From: Acidimicrobiaceae bacterium
GTDB taxonomy: Bacteria; Actinomycetota; Acidimicrobiia; Acidimicrobiales; Poriferisodalaceae
Length of the DNA: 64,000 nt
Direction of reading: 5' to 3'
Assembly (NCBI GenBank): GCA_026713105.1
Contig: JAPOPC010000018.1
Coordinates: 1 to 64,000, forward strand
The position numbers and the translations under genes are program-made. The notes under the pieces are model-generated. The model did not search any database and was not told where the DNA came from. It saw only the letters and a program-made list of their open reading frames with translations. The number at the start of each line of letters is the position of its first letter. Within the stretch, counting starts at the first letter, position 1. This document shows, piece after piece, positions 53,528 through 61,847 of the stretch.

Positions 53528-55315
53528 GTGACTGCGGGTGGTGCCCCGCTGGCACCGACCTACGAGCCGGACGAGATTCCGAGCCGACGGATCACAGCGG
53601 GCATCGGCGCCCAACTGGGCTTGCTGATGGTCGTGCCGTTGGCGATCCTTCCCGCGCTCGTCGTGCAGCTCGCTGGCGAGTCAGATGGCACGGGTGCACG
53701 CGCCGTCGTCGCGTCGATGGTCGTGTGCGGCATCACGACGCTGCTGCTGACGGCAAAGCTGGGACGCCTGCGCAGCGACAGCCTCTATGTCGCGACGGTC
53801 GATTTGGTCAGCCTGCCGTTCTGCATCCTCGCATTGGCAAGCGGCGGCCCGGCCACGCTGGCCGCCTTGGTTGTCGTCTCGGGCCTGTTTCAGGTGGTGA
53901 TCGGCCTGAGGCTGTCGTACCTGCGGCGACTGGTGACCCCGCAGGTACGCGGGACGGTCCTGATCCTGGCGTTCGCGGCTGTCGTGCCCGTGCTTGCAGA
54001 CGCCGGAAGCTCCATGGAGGAGCGTCTCGATTGGTTCGTCCCGGTCAGCGTCGTGGGAACCGCCTTGACGATTGTGCTCATCTCGGTCTGGGGGCCGAGA
54101 CCGTGGCGCATCTGGGGTCCCGCGCTGGGATTGGCCGTTGGACTGGCCGTGGCAGCGGGTCTAGGTGCCTACGACTTCGAACTCGTCGCGGACGCAGCGT
54201 GGGTGGGTTTCGCAGACGTCGGCAGCAGTCCGGGATGGGGCATCGACTACGAGACGTTCGGTTCGATGCTGCCGTCGTTCCTCATCGTGTCGTTCGCGAT
54301 CCTCGTTCGCATGCAGGGCATCTCGTCGAACACCCAGATGGTCTCGTGGCGGACCCGGCGTGCGCTGGACTTTCGGGAGGTGCAGCGGGCCAACTGGCGC
54401 ATGGGAGTCGGGACGATGCTGTCGGGCGCTGCGGGTTCGCTTCCGGTGACCATCGCAGGCGTCGGACCTGCGTTCATCAACCAGACCCGGTGCGCTTCTC
54501 GGCGGCTCGGGGCAATCGCAGGGAGCTTCTTCCTGCTTGCGGCATTCGTCCCGAAGCTTCGGGCGATCGCACTCGCCATCCCCCGTCCGATTCTGGCCGC
54601 CTACGTCATCGTGGCCCTGGTGCCGCTCGTGCTGCGTGTCGTGATCAGCTCCATTCAGCGACTGCGCAGCGCGCGCGACGCATTGGTCATCCTGCTTCCG
54701 CTGGTCGTCGGGTTGTGCGTGGAGTTCGGACTGCTCTCGTTCCCAGCAGGAACCGTGTGGGACGCCGTGTCCCAGAACGGCCTCACCGCGGGGAGCTTGG
54801 TACTGGTCGTTGCGGCTGCAGCGAACACCGCCGTCGGGCGGCGAGCGAGCCTCGAGATCGAGCTCGACGCCCGCAGCATCGCCCAAATGCGGGAATTCGT
54901 CACGGATTTTGCCCAGCGGCGCAGGTTCGACGCGCTCGGCTCAGAACGGCTGGAGGCTGCGGCCGAGGAGGCGCTCGCCGTCATTGGCGAACACGCATCG
55001 TCAAGCTCGCCTGGGGGCGGGCGCCGAGTGCGGGTGACGCTGGGAATGATCCGCTCAGGGACGGAGTTGGAGTTCGTGAGCGGGCCCAGCGGAGCGCAGA
55101 ACCTCGAGGAACGCATCGCTCTGCTCGCCGAGCCGGAAGCCGAGACAATGGAAACCGCTATCGAGCGAGACGCTGCAGTCAGACTGCTGCGGCACTACGC
55201 CAGCGAGGTGAGCCACCGGCAGTATCTCGAGGCAGAGATCCTCACTGCTGTGGTGCCGGTCGGCGTCTCGCGGCGCCGTCTGCGGTCAGGCCGCCGTCAA
55301 GGCCGGACTTCGTAG
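53528..55315 (+). CDS. Nucleobase (NCS2-type) permease fused to a GHKL-like domain
   Basis: 595 residues. Residues about 20-445 hold 12-14 membrane helices with uracil/xanthine-permease features: LRRLVTPQVRGTVLILAFAA, ANWRMGVGTMLSGAAGSLPV, NQTRCASRRLGAIAGSFFLL and IALAIPRPILAAYVIVALVP. The last 140 residues are soluble and look like a degenerate histidine-kinase-like ATPase of the RsbW type: ARSIAQMREFVTDFAQRR, then GSERLEAAAEEALAVIGEHA. The N-box Asn and glycine boxes are not intact, so ATP binding is doubtful. A transporter with a sensory or regulatory tail is a reasonable reading. Its end overlaps the convergent methyltransferase by 19 bp. Confidence 0.75.
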   Translation: MTAGGAPLAPTYEPDEIPSRRITAGIGAQLGLLMVVPLAILPALVVQLAGESDGTGARAVVASMVVCGITTLLLTAKLGRLRSDSLYVATVDLVSLPFCILALASGGPATLAALVVVSGLFQVVIGLRLSYLRRLVTPQVRGTVLILAFAAVVPVLADAGSSMEERLDWFVPVSVVGTALTIVLISVWGPRPWRIWGPALGLAVGLAVAAGLGAYDFELVADAAWVGFADVGSSPGWGIDYETFGSMLPSFLIVSFAILVRMQGISSNTQMVSWRTRRALDFREVQRANWRMGVGTMLSGAAGSLPVTIAGVGPAFINQTRCASRRLGAIAGSFFLLAAFVPKLRAIALAIPRPILAAYVIVALVPLVLRVVISSIQRLRSARDALVILLPLVVGLCVEFGLLSFPAGTVWDAVSQNGLTAGSLVLVVAAAANTAVGRRASLEIELDARSIAQMREFVTDFAQRRRFDALGSERLEAAAEEALAVIGEHASSSSPGGGRRVRVTLGMIRSGTELEFVSGPSGAQNLEERIALLAEPEAETMETAIERDAAVRLLRHYASEVSHRQYLEAEILTAVVPVGVSRRRLRSGRRQGRTS

Positions 55316-56382
55316 TAGAGATTGGCGGCGTCGCTGAAGTCGTGCTCGGTGAAGCGCGTGAATCCTGCGGCTGCGGTCATCTCCCGGGCCTTGTCCGGAT
55401 AGAGGCCGAGGGTGCCCAGTCCCATCCCGCCTGGCTCGCTCAGCGCCGACTGGAGGCAGCTCGTGATCGAGAATCCATAGAACATGGCCAGCATCGGGTT
55501 GCGCTGGTCCAAGTTGAAGTCGCCCTTGGAGCGGATGTCCTTGATGAGCAGCGTGCCGTCGGCGTCCAGCGCAGCCCGGATGGCGTCCAGCGCGGCATCG
55601 GGGCGGGGCATGTCGTGGAGGCAGTCGAACGTGAGTGCCAGGTCGAAGTCGCCCGTGGCGGGCACGTCGGCGGCGCCGGCCTCGACGAAGGTCGTGTTCT
55701 CCAAGCCCTCGTCGGCGGCACGTTCTTCTGCCTGTCGAATGGCGATGGCCGACGGGTCGAAGCCGACGACCTCGGAATTGGGCCACTTCTGTGCGATCAA
55801 ACAGGCTGACACACCCGCCCCGCAGCCCACGTCGAGCACTTTGGCACCGCGTTCCAGCTTGGCTGCCACGCCGTTGAGGCCGCCCAGGATGACCGAGGTG
55901 AGGTTCTGACGGCTGAATGGCCCGGTGGTGCGTGCCAGGCCGGCGGCCGCCCGAGGACCCTGCTGCTCGTAGGTCATGCCGATGCCGGTGCGGAACGAGT
56001 CGAGGATCAGCTCCAAGACGTCGTCGCCGAGCCCACCGCGAAAGGCGCCCATGGCGAAGTGCAGGGAACCCTCCTCATCGACGAGCAGTGCCTCGGCTTC
56101 GGGTGACAACGAGAAAGCACCATCGTCATGATCGACGAGGCGAGCAGCGGCAACGCCGTACAGCCACTCTCGCACGAGTCGCTCCGCAAGACCGGTGGCC
56201 TCCGCGAGGTCATGGCTGGTGGCCGGTTGAGTCTGCGAGAGGGCGGCGAACAGTCCGAGCTGGTCGCCGATGTACAGCATCGCTGACACCATCTCGCCCT
56301 TCTTGTAGGTCCACACTTGGAAGGCGAGCTTCTTCAGGAGCTCGGGATCGATCTCACGCCGTTCGGTTGCAGTCTCAGCCAT
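55297..56382 (-). CDS. SAM-dependent methyltransferase with N-terminal winged helix
   Basis: 361 residues. The N-terminal dimerisation/winged-helix part AFQVWTYKKGEMVSAMLYIG, then DQLGLFAAL is that of mycobacterial Rv2258c-like enzymes. The SAM core has VLDVGCGAGVSACLIAQKWP, VVGFDPSAIAIRQAEERA, AGAADVPATGDFDLALTFDC and LHDMPRPDAALDAIRAAL. The substrate is unknown. It converges on the permease gene with an overlap of 19 bp at the 3' ends. Confidence 0.85.
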   Translation of the reverse strand: MAETATERREIDPELLKKLAFQVWTYKKGEMVSAMLYIGDQLGLFAALSQTQPATSHDLAEATGLAERLVREWLYGVAAARLVDHDDGAFSLSPEAEALLVDEEGSLHFAMGAFRGGLGDDVLELILDSFRTGIGMTYEQQGPRAAAGLARTTGPFSRQNLTSVILGGLNGVAAKLERGAKVLDVGCGAGVSACLIAQKWPNSEVVGFDPSAIAIRQAEERAADEGLENTTFVEAGAADVPATGDFDLALTFDCLHDMPRPDAALDAIRAALDADGTLLIKDIRSKGDFNLDQRNPMLAMFYGFSITSCLQSALSEPGGMGLGTLGLYPDKAREMTAAAGFTRFTEHDFSDAANLYYEVRP

Positions 56383-56442
56383 CCCCGAGACGCTACCCGC
56401 CAGCGTCTCGTCGCTCCTGAGGTCGAGAGTCCACCCTGCCGG

Positions 56443-57330
56443 TCAGCCGTTGCAGAGCGGGTCGTCGCTGTCGTGCGGCTGGTGGAAGCACAAGATCGCC
56501 TCGACGCCGACGTAGGTGAGCTCCCACGGCTCAGGCACTGGCCCCTGCCTGCCGCCATCGGGCGGGTAGCTGGGGATCCAGCCGTGCTTCTTGGCATTGG
56601 CGAAGTTGTCGGCTGACAGCCATTCGTACACCGGTGCTTGCCCGAAGTCGTGATAGCCGGGCTGGCCGATGTCGATCGCGTACCCGGTGTGGTGCTTGGA
56701 GTAGCCCGGCGGCGCCGACATCTTCAGGCGCTCGGCAAAGTCGTCGAGCTCGTACGTGGCTGCCAGCGGCCGCAGGAACACTTCTCGCTGGTATCTGTGG
56801 CCCCGGTAGGCGGAGTTCAACTCCAGCTCGAAGCCGTGTTCGGTGGCGTCTCGTTGCAGGGCGAGCCAGCCAGCGGCCGCAGGACGCTGCAACGCGAGGC
56901 CGTCATCGATGAGACGCATCAGCGCGAAGTCGGCCGGCAGGGGTCGGCGCTGGTAGCCGCGCTCGGTGGCCTTGGCACGGATCTGCTCGTCCATTGCGGG
57001 GGATTCAGTGATCGTCGGCACGTCCGAGATCGACGACAGGTTGGGGAGCGCTGCTGTGGTGAACAGCTCGTTGAATTCCTGCCCCGTGAAGTGCGGAAAC
57101 AAGAGCGAATCGACGCCAGCCGGCACAGGCTCCTGCCAACGCGACACGGGCTCGTCGAACGCCGCGGAAGGGTTCCACGGTCCGATGATCGGCTCGTCGA
57201 CCCAGGCGCTCGACTCGTCGACTGCGGCCCCAAGCGGCGGGCCCGAGACGAGGGTGGTCAGACCGAACACGAGGGCGGTCACGACCCAGCGGCACCGTCG
57301 CCAGCGAGCGGCGGGCTTCTCAGGGGACAC
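56443..57330 (-). CDS. D-alanyl-D-alanine carboxypeptidase (M15, VanY-like)
   Basis: 295 residues from the GTG at 57330, overlapping the ABC exporter stop by 11 bp. A signal or anchor segment (VVTALVFGLTTLVSGPPLGA) is followed by a 90-residue linker. The M15B domain then shows LNSAYRGHRYQREVFLRPLA, the zinc motif GYSKHHTGYAIDIGQPGY (His and Asp) and WELTYVGVEAI in place of the usual WHY end (Glu-x-x-Tyr, His changed), plus a Cys pair near the terminus. It would trim peptidoglycan stem peptides outside the membrane. The replaced WHxxY element may alter activity. Confidence 0.78.
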   Translation of the reverse strand: MSPEKPAARWRRCRWVVTALVFGLTTLVSGPPLGAAVDESSAWVDEPIIGPWNPSAAFDEPVSRWQEPVPAGVDSLLFPHFTGQEFNELFTTAALPNLSSISDVPTITESPAMDEQIRAKATERGYQRRPLPADFALMRLIDDGLALQRPAAAGWLALQRDATEHGFELELNSAYRGHRYQREVFLRPLAATYELDDFAERLKMSAPPGYSKHHTGYAIDIGQPGYHDFGQAPVYEWLSADNFANAKKHGWIPSYPPDGGRQGPVPEPWELTYVGVEAILCFHQPHDSDDPLCNG

Positions 57331-59263
57331 CGGCAGGCTCTTCGGTTCCCACGAGCGTGCGGTACAGGTCGGCATAGAGACCGTCTGCGGCAAGCAGATC
57401 GAGGTGACGACCCCGCTCGACGAGACGTCCGTGATCGAGCACCAGGATCTGGTCGGCATCGGTGATGGTTGAGAGCCGATGAGCGATCACCAAGGCAGTA
57501 CGGCCAGCGAGCGCAGTCCCAAGGGCGCTCTGCACCAGCGCCTCGTTCTCGCTGTCGAGGTGGCTCGTCGCCTCGTCGAGCACCACGATGGCCGGACGCT
57601 TCAGCAGCACCCGCGCTATCGCGAGACGCTGCTTCTCTCCGCCCGACAACCGGTAGCCGCGCTCGCCTACAACGGTGTTCCAGCCGTCGGGCAGGCTCTC
57701 GATCAGTTCGTCAATGTGAGCGGCACGACACGCCTCGTCCAGTTCATCGTCGGTGGCTCCCGGGCGGGCATAGCGAAGGTTGGCGGCAATGGTGTCGTGA
57801 AACAGGTGCGGGTCTTGGGAGACCACGCCGATGTGAGACCGCAGTGACGCCGTGGTGACCTCGCGCACGTCGTGCCCGTCTATCGACACCGAGCCGCTGT
57901 CGACGTCGTACAGCCGAGCAATGAGCGCAGCAAGGGTCGTCTTGCCCGCACCCGAAGGCCCGACGAGTGCAACGGTCTGTCCGGGCTCGATGACTGCGGA
58001 CACCTGGTCGAGCACCGGTCCCGCCGAGCGCTCACCGGCCGGCGTCGCCGGTGCGCCGCTGTTTTGTTGGGGCGTCGCCGGTGCGCCGCCCAGTTCGAGC
58101 AGCATCTCGGTGTCGGCGGGGGGATAGGCGAAGGTCACGTCGTGCAACTCGATCCGCCCGTCCACTGCGTCGAGCTCGGCGGCATCGGAGCGGTCCGCAA
58201 TCGGGTTCGGCAGGTCCTGCACGGCAAAGACGCGCTCGAACGAGACCAGCGCTGTCATCACGTCGACCCGGGCGTTCGTCAGGCTGGTGAGGGGCATGTA
58301 GATCCGCACCACCATCAGCCCCATGGCCACCAGCGTCCCGACGCTGAGCGCACCGGAAATCACCAGGTGCGCGCCCATCCAGTAGAGCATCGCCGCGCCG
58401 ATGGCCCCCACCAGGCTGAGGCCGATGAAGAACGCCCGGCCGTAGAGCGCGCTGCGCACCCCGATGTCGCGCACGGTACGCGCAGTGCGGCTGAAGCCGG
58501 CCCGTTCGACGTCGTGGCGCCCGAACAGCTTGACGAGCAAGGCACCGGCGACATTGAGACGCTCGGTCATCACGGAGTTCATCGCTGCGTTGTGCTCCAT
58601 GCCCTGGCGTGTCAGCGCTTGGAGCCGGCGGCCCACCCGTTTGGTTGGCGCGATGAACACCGGCAGCAGCACCAGCGCGAGCAGCGTCAGCCGCCATTCC
58701 AGTGCCAGCATCGCCACGAGCGTCGTGGCGAGCACGATGGTGTTGGACACCACTGAGCTGAGCGTGCCGGTGAAGGCCCGCTGTGCGCCGATGACGTCGT
58801 TGTTCATGCGACTGATCAGCGAACCGGTTTGCACGTGTGTGAAGAATGCCACCGGCATCCGCTGCACGTGGTCATACAGGCTGACCCGCAGGTCGAAGAT
58901 CAGGCCCTCGCCGATGCGTGCTGACCACCAGCGCTCGATGAACGACAGACCGGCTTCAAGGAACGCCGCAGCCACGATGATTGCGGCCAGAACGTTCAGC
59001 AGCCGGCGGTCTCCCGATGGGATCGCCTCGTCGATGATGCGCCCGAACAGGATTGGCGGCACCAAGAACGCCAGCGCACCGAGCAGTTGCGCAATCATGA
59101 AGCCCGCCAGCATCGCCCGGTACGGCCGAGCCAGGGCCGCTGCCCGGCGGACGGTTCCCGGCGCGATATGACGCCCCTCGACTCCGGCAGGGTCGTGCCC
59201 CATCGCGCCGTGCGCAGATGCCATCGACTGCATGGATCGAACGATACGAGCCGTTCGGGCCAC
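57320..59263 (-). CDS. ABC exporter, fused membrane and ATPase domains
   Basis: 647 residues from a GTG at 59263; an ATG at 59233 is an alternative. Six membrane helices (about residues 50-340, with MLAGFMIAQLLGALAFLVPP first) precede the ATPase: Walker A ALVGPSGAGKTTLAALIARL, Q-loop GVVSQDPHLFHDT, signature YRLSGGEKQRLAIARVLL, Walker B AIVVLDEATSHLD and switch LVIAHRLST. An unusual Ala, Pro and Thr rich insert (GGAPATPQQNSGAPATPAGE, about residues 410-430) sits between the first ATPase strand and Walker A. It probably exports lipids or drugs as a homodimer. Confidence 0.9.
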   Translation of the reverse strand: MARTARIVRSMQSMASAHGAMGHDPAGVEGRHIAPGTVRRAAALARPYRAMLAGFMIAQLLGALAFLVPPILFGRIIDEAIPSGDRRLLNVLAAIIVAAAFLEAGLSFIERWWSARIGEGLIFDLRVSLYDHVQRMPVAFFTHVQTGSLISRMNNDVIGAQRAFTGTLSSVVSNTIVLATTLVAMLALEWRLTLLALVLLPVFIAPTKRVGRRLQALTRQGMEHNAAMNSVMTERLNVAGALLVKLFGRHDVERAGFSRTARTVRDIGVRSALYGRAFFIGLSLVGAIGAAMLYWMGAHLVISGALSVGTLVAMGLMVVRIYMPLTSLTNARVDVMTALVSFERVFAVQDLPNPIADRSDAAELDAVDGRIELHDVTFAYPPADTEMLLELGGAPATPQQNSGAPATPAGERSAGPVLDQVSAVIEPGQTVALVGPSGAGKTTLAALIARLYDVDSGSVSIDGHDVREVTTASLRSHIGVVSQDPHLFHDTIAANLRYARPGATDDELDEACRAAHIDELIESLPDGWNTVVGERGYRLSGGEKQRLAIARVLLKRPAIVVLDEATSHLDSENEALVQSALGTALAGRTALVIAHRLSTITDADQILVLDHGRLVERGRHLDLLAADGLYADLYRTLVGTEEPAGVP

Positions 59264-59287
59264 GGCTGCGCCTCTCGGCTCAGCCTT

Positions 59288-60268
59288 CTAGACGTAGGGC
59301 CAGCGGCGCTTCGTGACAGTCGATTCGCCAGATGCCCCACCCGGCGGCGTTGGCTCGGTGAGCGCCCAGCGGCGGCGCCACGCCGATGCCGTGGGGCCCT
59401 CGAGGCCTGGGCTGTCGGCGCTGTGCAGGCGTCGGCGGGCCGCGAACCAGTTGCCGGTGGCAGTCTCGTCGGCAAGCCCTTCCACTGCGGCCTGCAGACG
59501 CTTGGTGAAGCGGCGGTTGTTCTCGCCCTCGTCGAAGCTCAGCGGGCGGCCGAAATTGATCACCGAGCGGGAACGCCTGGGCCACGCACGGCCCTTGCGC
59601 AGGATGTCGAACGTGCCTCGGATGTGCACGGGCACGACCGGCACCCCGGCCTGCTTGGCCAAGAACGCCGCGCCGGGACGGAACTGCTGCCCCCAACCGT
59701 CGCGGGACCGGCCTCCCTCGGGATAGATCACCAGGCTCCAGCCGTTGCGCAGCAATGTGACGGCCTTGTCGATGGTGCGGCGATTGAGCGCAGTCCGCTC
59801 GATCGGGATAGCGCCGACGAACAGCGCAGAGATGGCCGACGTGACGCGGTTCCCGAAGAAATAGTCGGCAGCGGCGCCGACGATGAGCCGGTTGCGCCAC
59901 GGCTCAGGCATCGAGGTGACGATGACCGCGGTGTCCGCGTGGCTCTGATGGTTGGCGGCGAACACGGCTGGTCCCTCCAGCTCGCTGAGCCGATCGACTC
60001 CCTTGACAGTCGGCTGGGCGTAGTACCGCACCATCGTGTGAACCACCGTGTCACGCGCGACACGACGGGCGACCCGCGCGGGAAAACGCCGAGCCCAGTC
60101 GGTGTCGTAGTTGGCCCCCACGTTCACCGGCAGGGGGGCCTGCCCGCGGGGCGTCGGGGCGGCCCGCAGCGGGAATTCGGTGCCGCGCATGATGCGCGTC
60201 ACTGATGCCTTCTTGCGCCCCGAGCGCTTGGCCCCGAGGTGCGCGACACCGGACTTCTCAGACGACAT
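59288..60268 (-). CDS. 1-acyl-sn-glycerol-3-phosphate acyltransferase (PlsC) family
   Basis: 326 residues, with motif I AANHQSHADTAVI (H-x4-D), GAIPIERTALNRR, motif III LVIYPEGGRSRDGWGQQFRP and motif IV GVPVVPVHIRG. The basic N-terminus and C-terminal extension are longer than the minimal PlsC. It acylates lysophosphatidate or a related lipid at the membrane. The ATG overlaps the stop of the LarA-like gene by 11 bp, so it is the third gene of the operon that starts beyond the right edge. Confidence 0.85.
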   Translation of the reverse strand: MSSEKSGVAHLGAKRSGRKKASVTRIMRGTEFPLRAAPTPRGQAPLPVNVGANYDTDWARRFPARVARRVARDTVVHTMVRYYAQPTVKGVDRLSELEGPAVFAANHQSHADTAVIVTSMPEPWRNRLIVGAAADYFFGNRVTSAISALFVGAIPIERTALNRRTIDKAVTLLRNGWSLVIYPEGGRSRDGWGQQFRPGAAFLAKQAGVPVVPVHIRGTFDILRKGRAWPRRSRSVINFGRPLSFDEGENNRRFTKRLQAAVEGLADETATGNWFAARRRLHSADSPGLEGPTASAWRRRWALTEPTPPGGASGESTVTKRRWPYV

Positions 60269-61847
60269 CGGCCATCAGCATGGGCGGATTGTGAATGTGG
60301 GTGATCGACGGGTCTCGCCCGACCACATCGGTAGCCATCTCGAGCGCATCGTTCAAGGTGGAAGCAGAACGGAAACCCATGCGCTGGATGGCGGCCTTGT
60401 CGCCGCCGACGATGATCACCCCGCCGAGGTGCTCAAGCGCGTGCGCGCACCAGTACCACATATAGAACGGGTGCACGCCGTGGTAGGCGTAGGAGGTCCG
60501 GTACAGGTGCCGGTACCACTCGTCTTCGGCGTAGCGCTTCTCGTACCGCTGCTCGATGACCTCGGGGTCGGTGGTGTCGGCCAGCACTTCTTCGAAGAAG
60601 TCGATGTAGCTGGGATGGTGCACAGGGTGGAATTCCCACGGCGTGGGATGCGTCATGATCACCATGCCGCCGGGGCGGACGAGCGGCTTCCCCCGGTACA
60701 GGTTGAAGAAGTACCCGAGCCCCAAGCACGCCACCAGGATCGGGTTCATGATCGAGTTGACGTTGTAGGGGCACAGGTACGGCAGGCCCATCGTCAGCAC
60801 GTCGGTCTGGCCCTCCACCCGCACCAAGTGCTGGCGGTAGACGTTCTCGAGCGTCTGGCGGTGCACGGCTTCGACCTCGCCGGCCTGCACAGACGTCAGC
60901 CCGTAGGGGGCCCGGATGCCGTGGAAGATGCGCCGGGCTTGGCGGCGGGACATCAGGTCCAGCGCTGTCTTGGTGCCCATCAGCATCATGCGGTCGCGCG
61001 GGGTCATCTCCCACTCGCGTCGCTGCAGAAAGCCGTACTGGGAGGGAAAGGTGTCGTTGTTGAGCGTCGTCTCGATCTGGAACACCTTCACGCCCGCTTC
61101 TGCCAGCAGGCGTCCTTGGCGCCAGTTGCGGGTGTGCAGCTCGGAGTGCTCGGGGTCCATGAACGACGTCGAGTGCCGCATCGTGTGCACGTTGTGGTGG
61201 TGGCGCAGCGCGGTGTAGGGCGACAGCCCGGTGGCGACGCTCTTGTGGCCGCCGTCCATCGACACCAGATTGATGTTGACGTACACCAGCAGGTCAGATT
61301 CGACGGCCCGCGTGGAGATCACCACCTCTTCGCCGGCTTCGGTGGTTCCCAAGTGGGTGAGTGCGTCGGGGTCTTCGGCGTCGAAGTTGTAGAGCTGGCC
61401 GTGGGGGGCGAACGCGTCGTACACCCGGTCGCCGACGGCGTGGCGCAGCTCGGCTTCGGTCATGCGGCGGTGCAGCGCGAGCGCGGCAATGAGCTCGACG
61501 TCGTCGACGCCCGCAGACGCTGCTATGTCGAGCACCTGCTCGATGATCCGGCCGCGTATGTCAGGGGCGATCATCGGGGGCAGCGGCAGCGAGATGTCGT
61601 CGAAGGCGATGGTCAGCTTCATGCCCGGCTGCATGTAGGCGGCCAGGGGCTCGCGATCGCCCAGCGGGTTCGCCAAGGCCTCGGCGATGGCGCGTTCCGG
61701 ATCGCGCAGGGGGTCCAGCGGCTCGTTGGGATACACGACCCGGCTGCCGACCGGCAGCTTCTCCAAGCGCAGTCCCTCGCCGTGGTGGAACAGGATGGGC
61801 GGGGTCGTGCGGTCCACGTCGAGGACGAGACCCTTGCGGGCGGTCAC
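60258..61847 (-). CDS. LarA-like (nickel-pincer lactate racemase family) protein
   Basis: 529 residues from the GTG at 61847, eight bases after AGGAG. The N-terminal DUF2088 domain has KLTIAFDDISLPLPPMIAPD; then VELIAALALHRRMTEAEL carries the first active-site His and MDGGHKSVATGLSPYTALRH the Lys and second His region. LarA itself is about 425 residues; the extra sequence is mainly in the C-terminal half (FHPVHHPSYIDFFEEVL, HPFYMWYWCAHALEHLGG). The substrate is unlikely to be lactate; context suggests a lipid or carboxylic acid. Nickel-pincer cofactor genes larBCE are not in the window. Confidence 0.78.
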   Translation of the reverse strand: MTARKGLVLDVDRTTPPILFHHGEGLRLEKLPVGSRVVYPNEPLDPLRDPERAIAEALANPLGDREPLAAYMQPGMKLTIAFDDISLPLPPMIAPDIRGRIIEQVLDIAASAGVDDVELIAALALHRRMTEAELRHAVGDRVYDAFAPHGQLYNFDAEDPDALTHLGTTEAGEEVVISTRAVESDLLVYVNINLVSMDGGHKSVATGLSPYTALRHHHNVHTMRHSTSFMDPEHSELHTRNWRQGRLLAEAGVKVFQIETTLNNDTFPSQYGFLQRREWEMTPRDRMMLMGTKTALDLMSRRQARRIFHGIRAPYGLTSVQAGEVEAVHRQTLENVYRQHLVRVEGQTDVLTMGLPYLCPYNVNSIMNPILVACLGLGYFFNLYRGKPLVRPGGMVIMTHPTPWEFHPVHHPSYIDFFEEVLADTTDPEVIEQRYEKRYAEDEWYRHLYRTSYAYHGVHPFYMWYWCAHALEHLGGVIIVGGDKAAIQRMGFRSASTLNDALEMATDVVGRDPSITHIHNPPMLMADVV

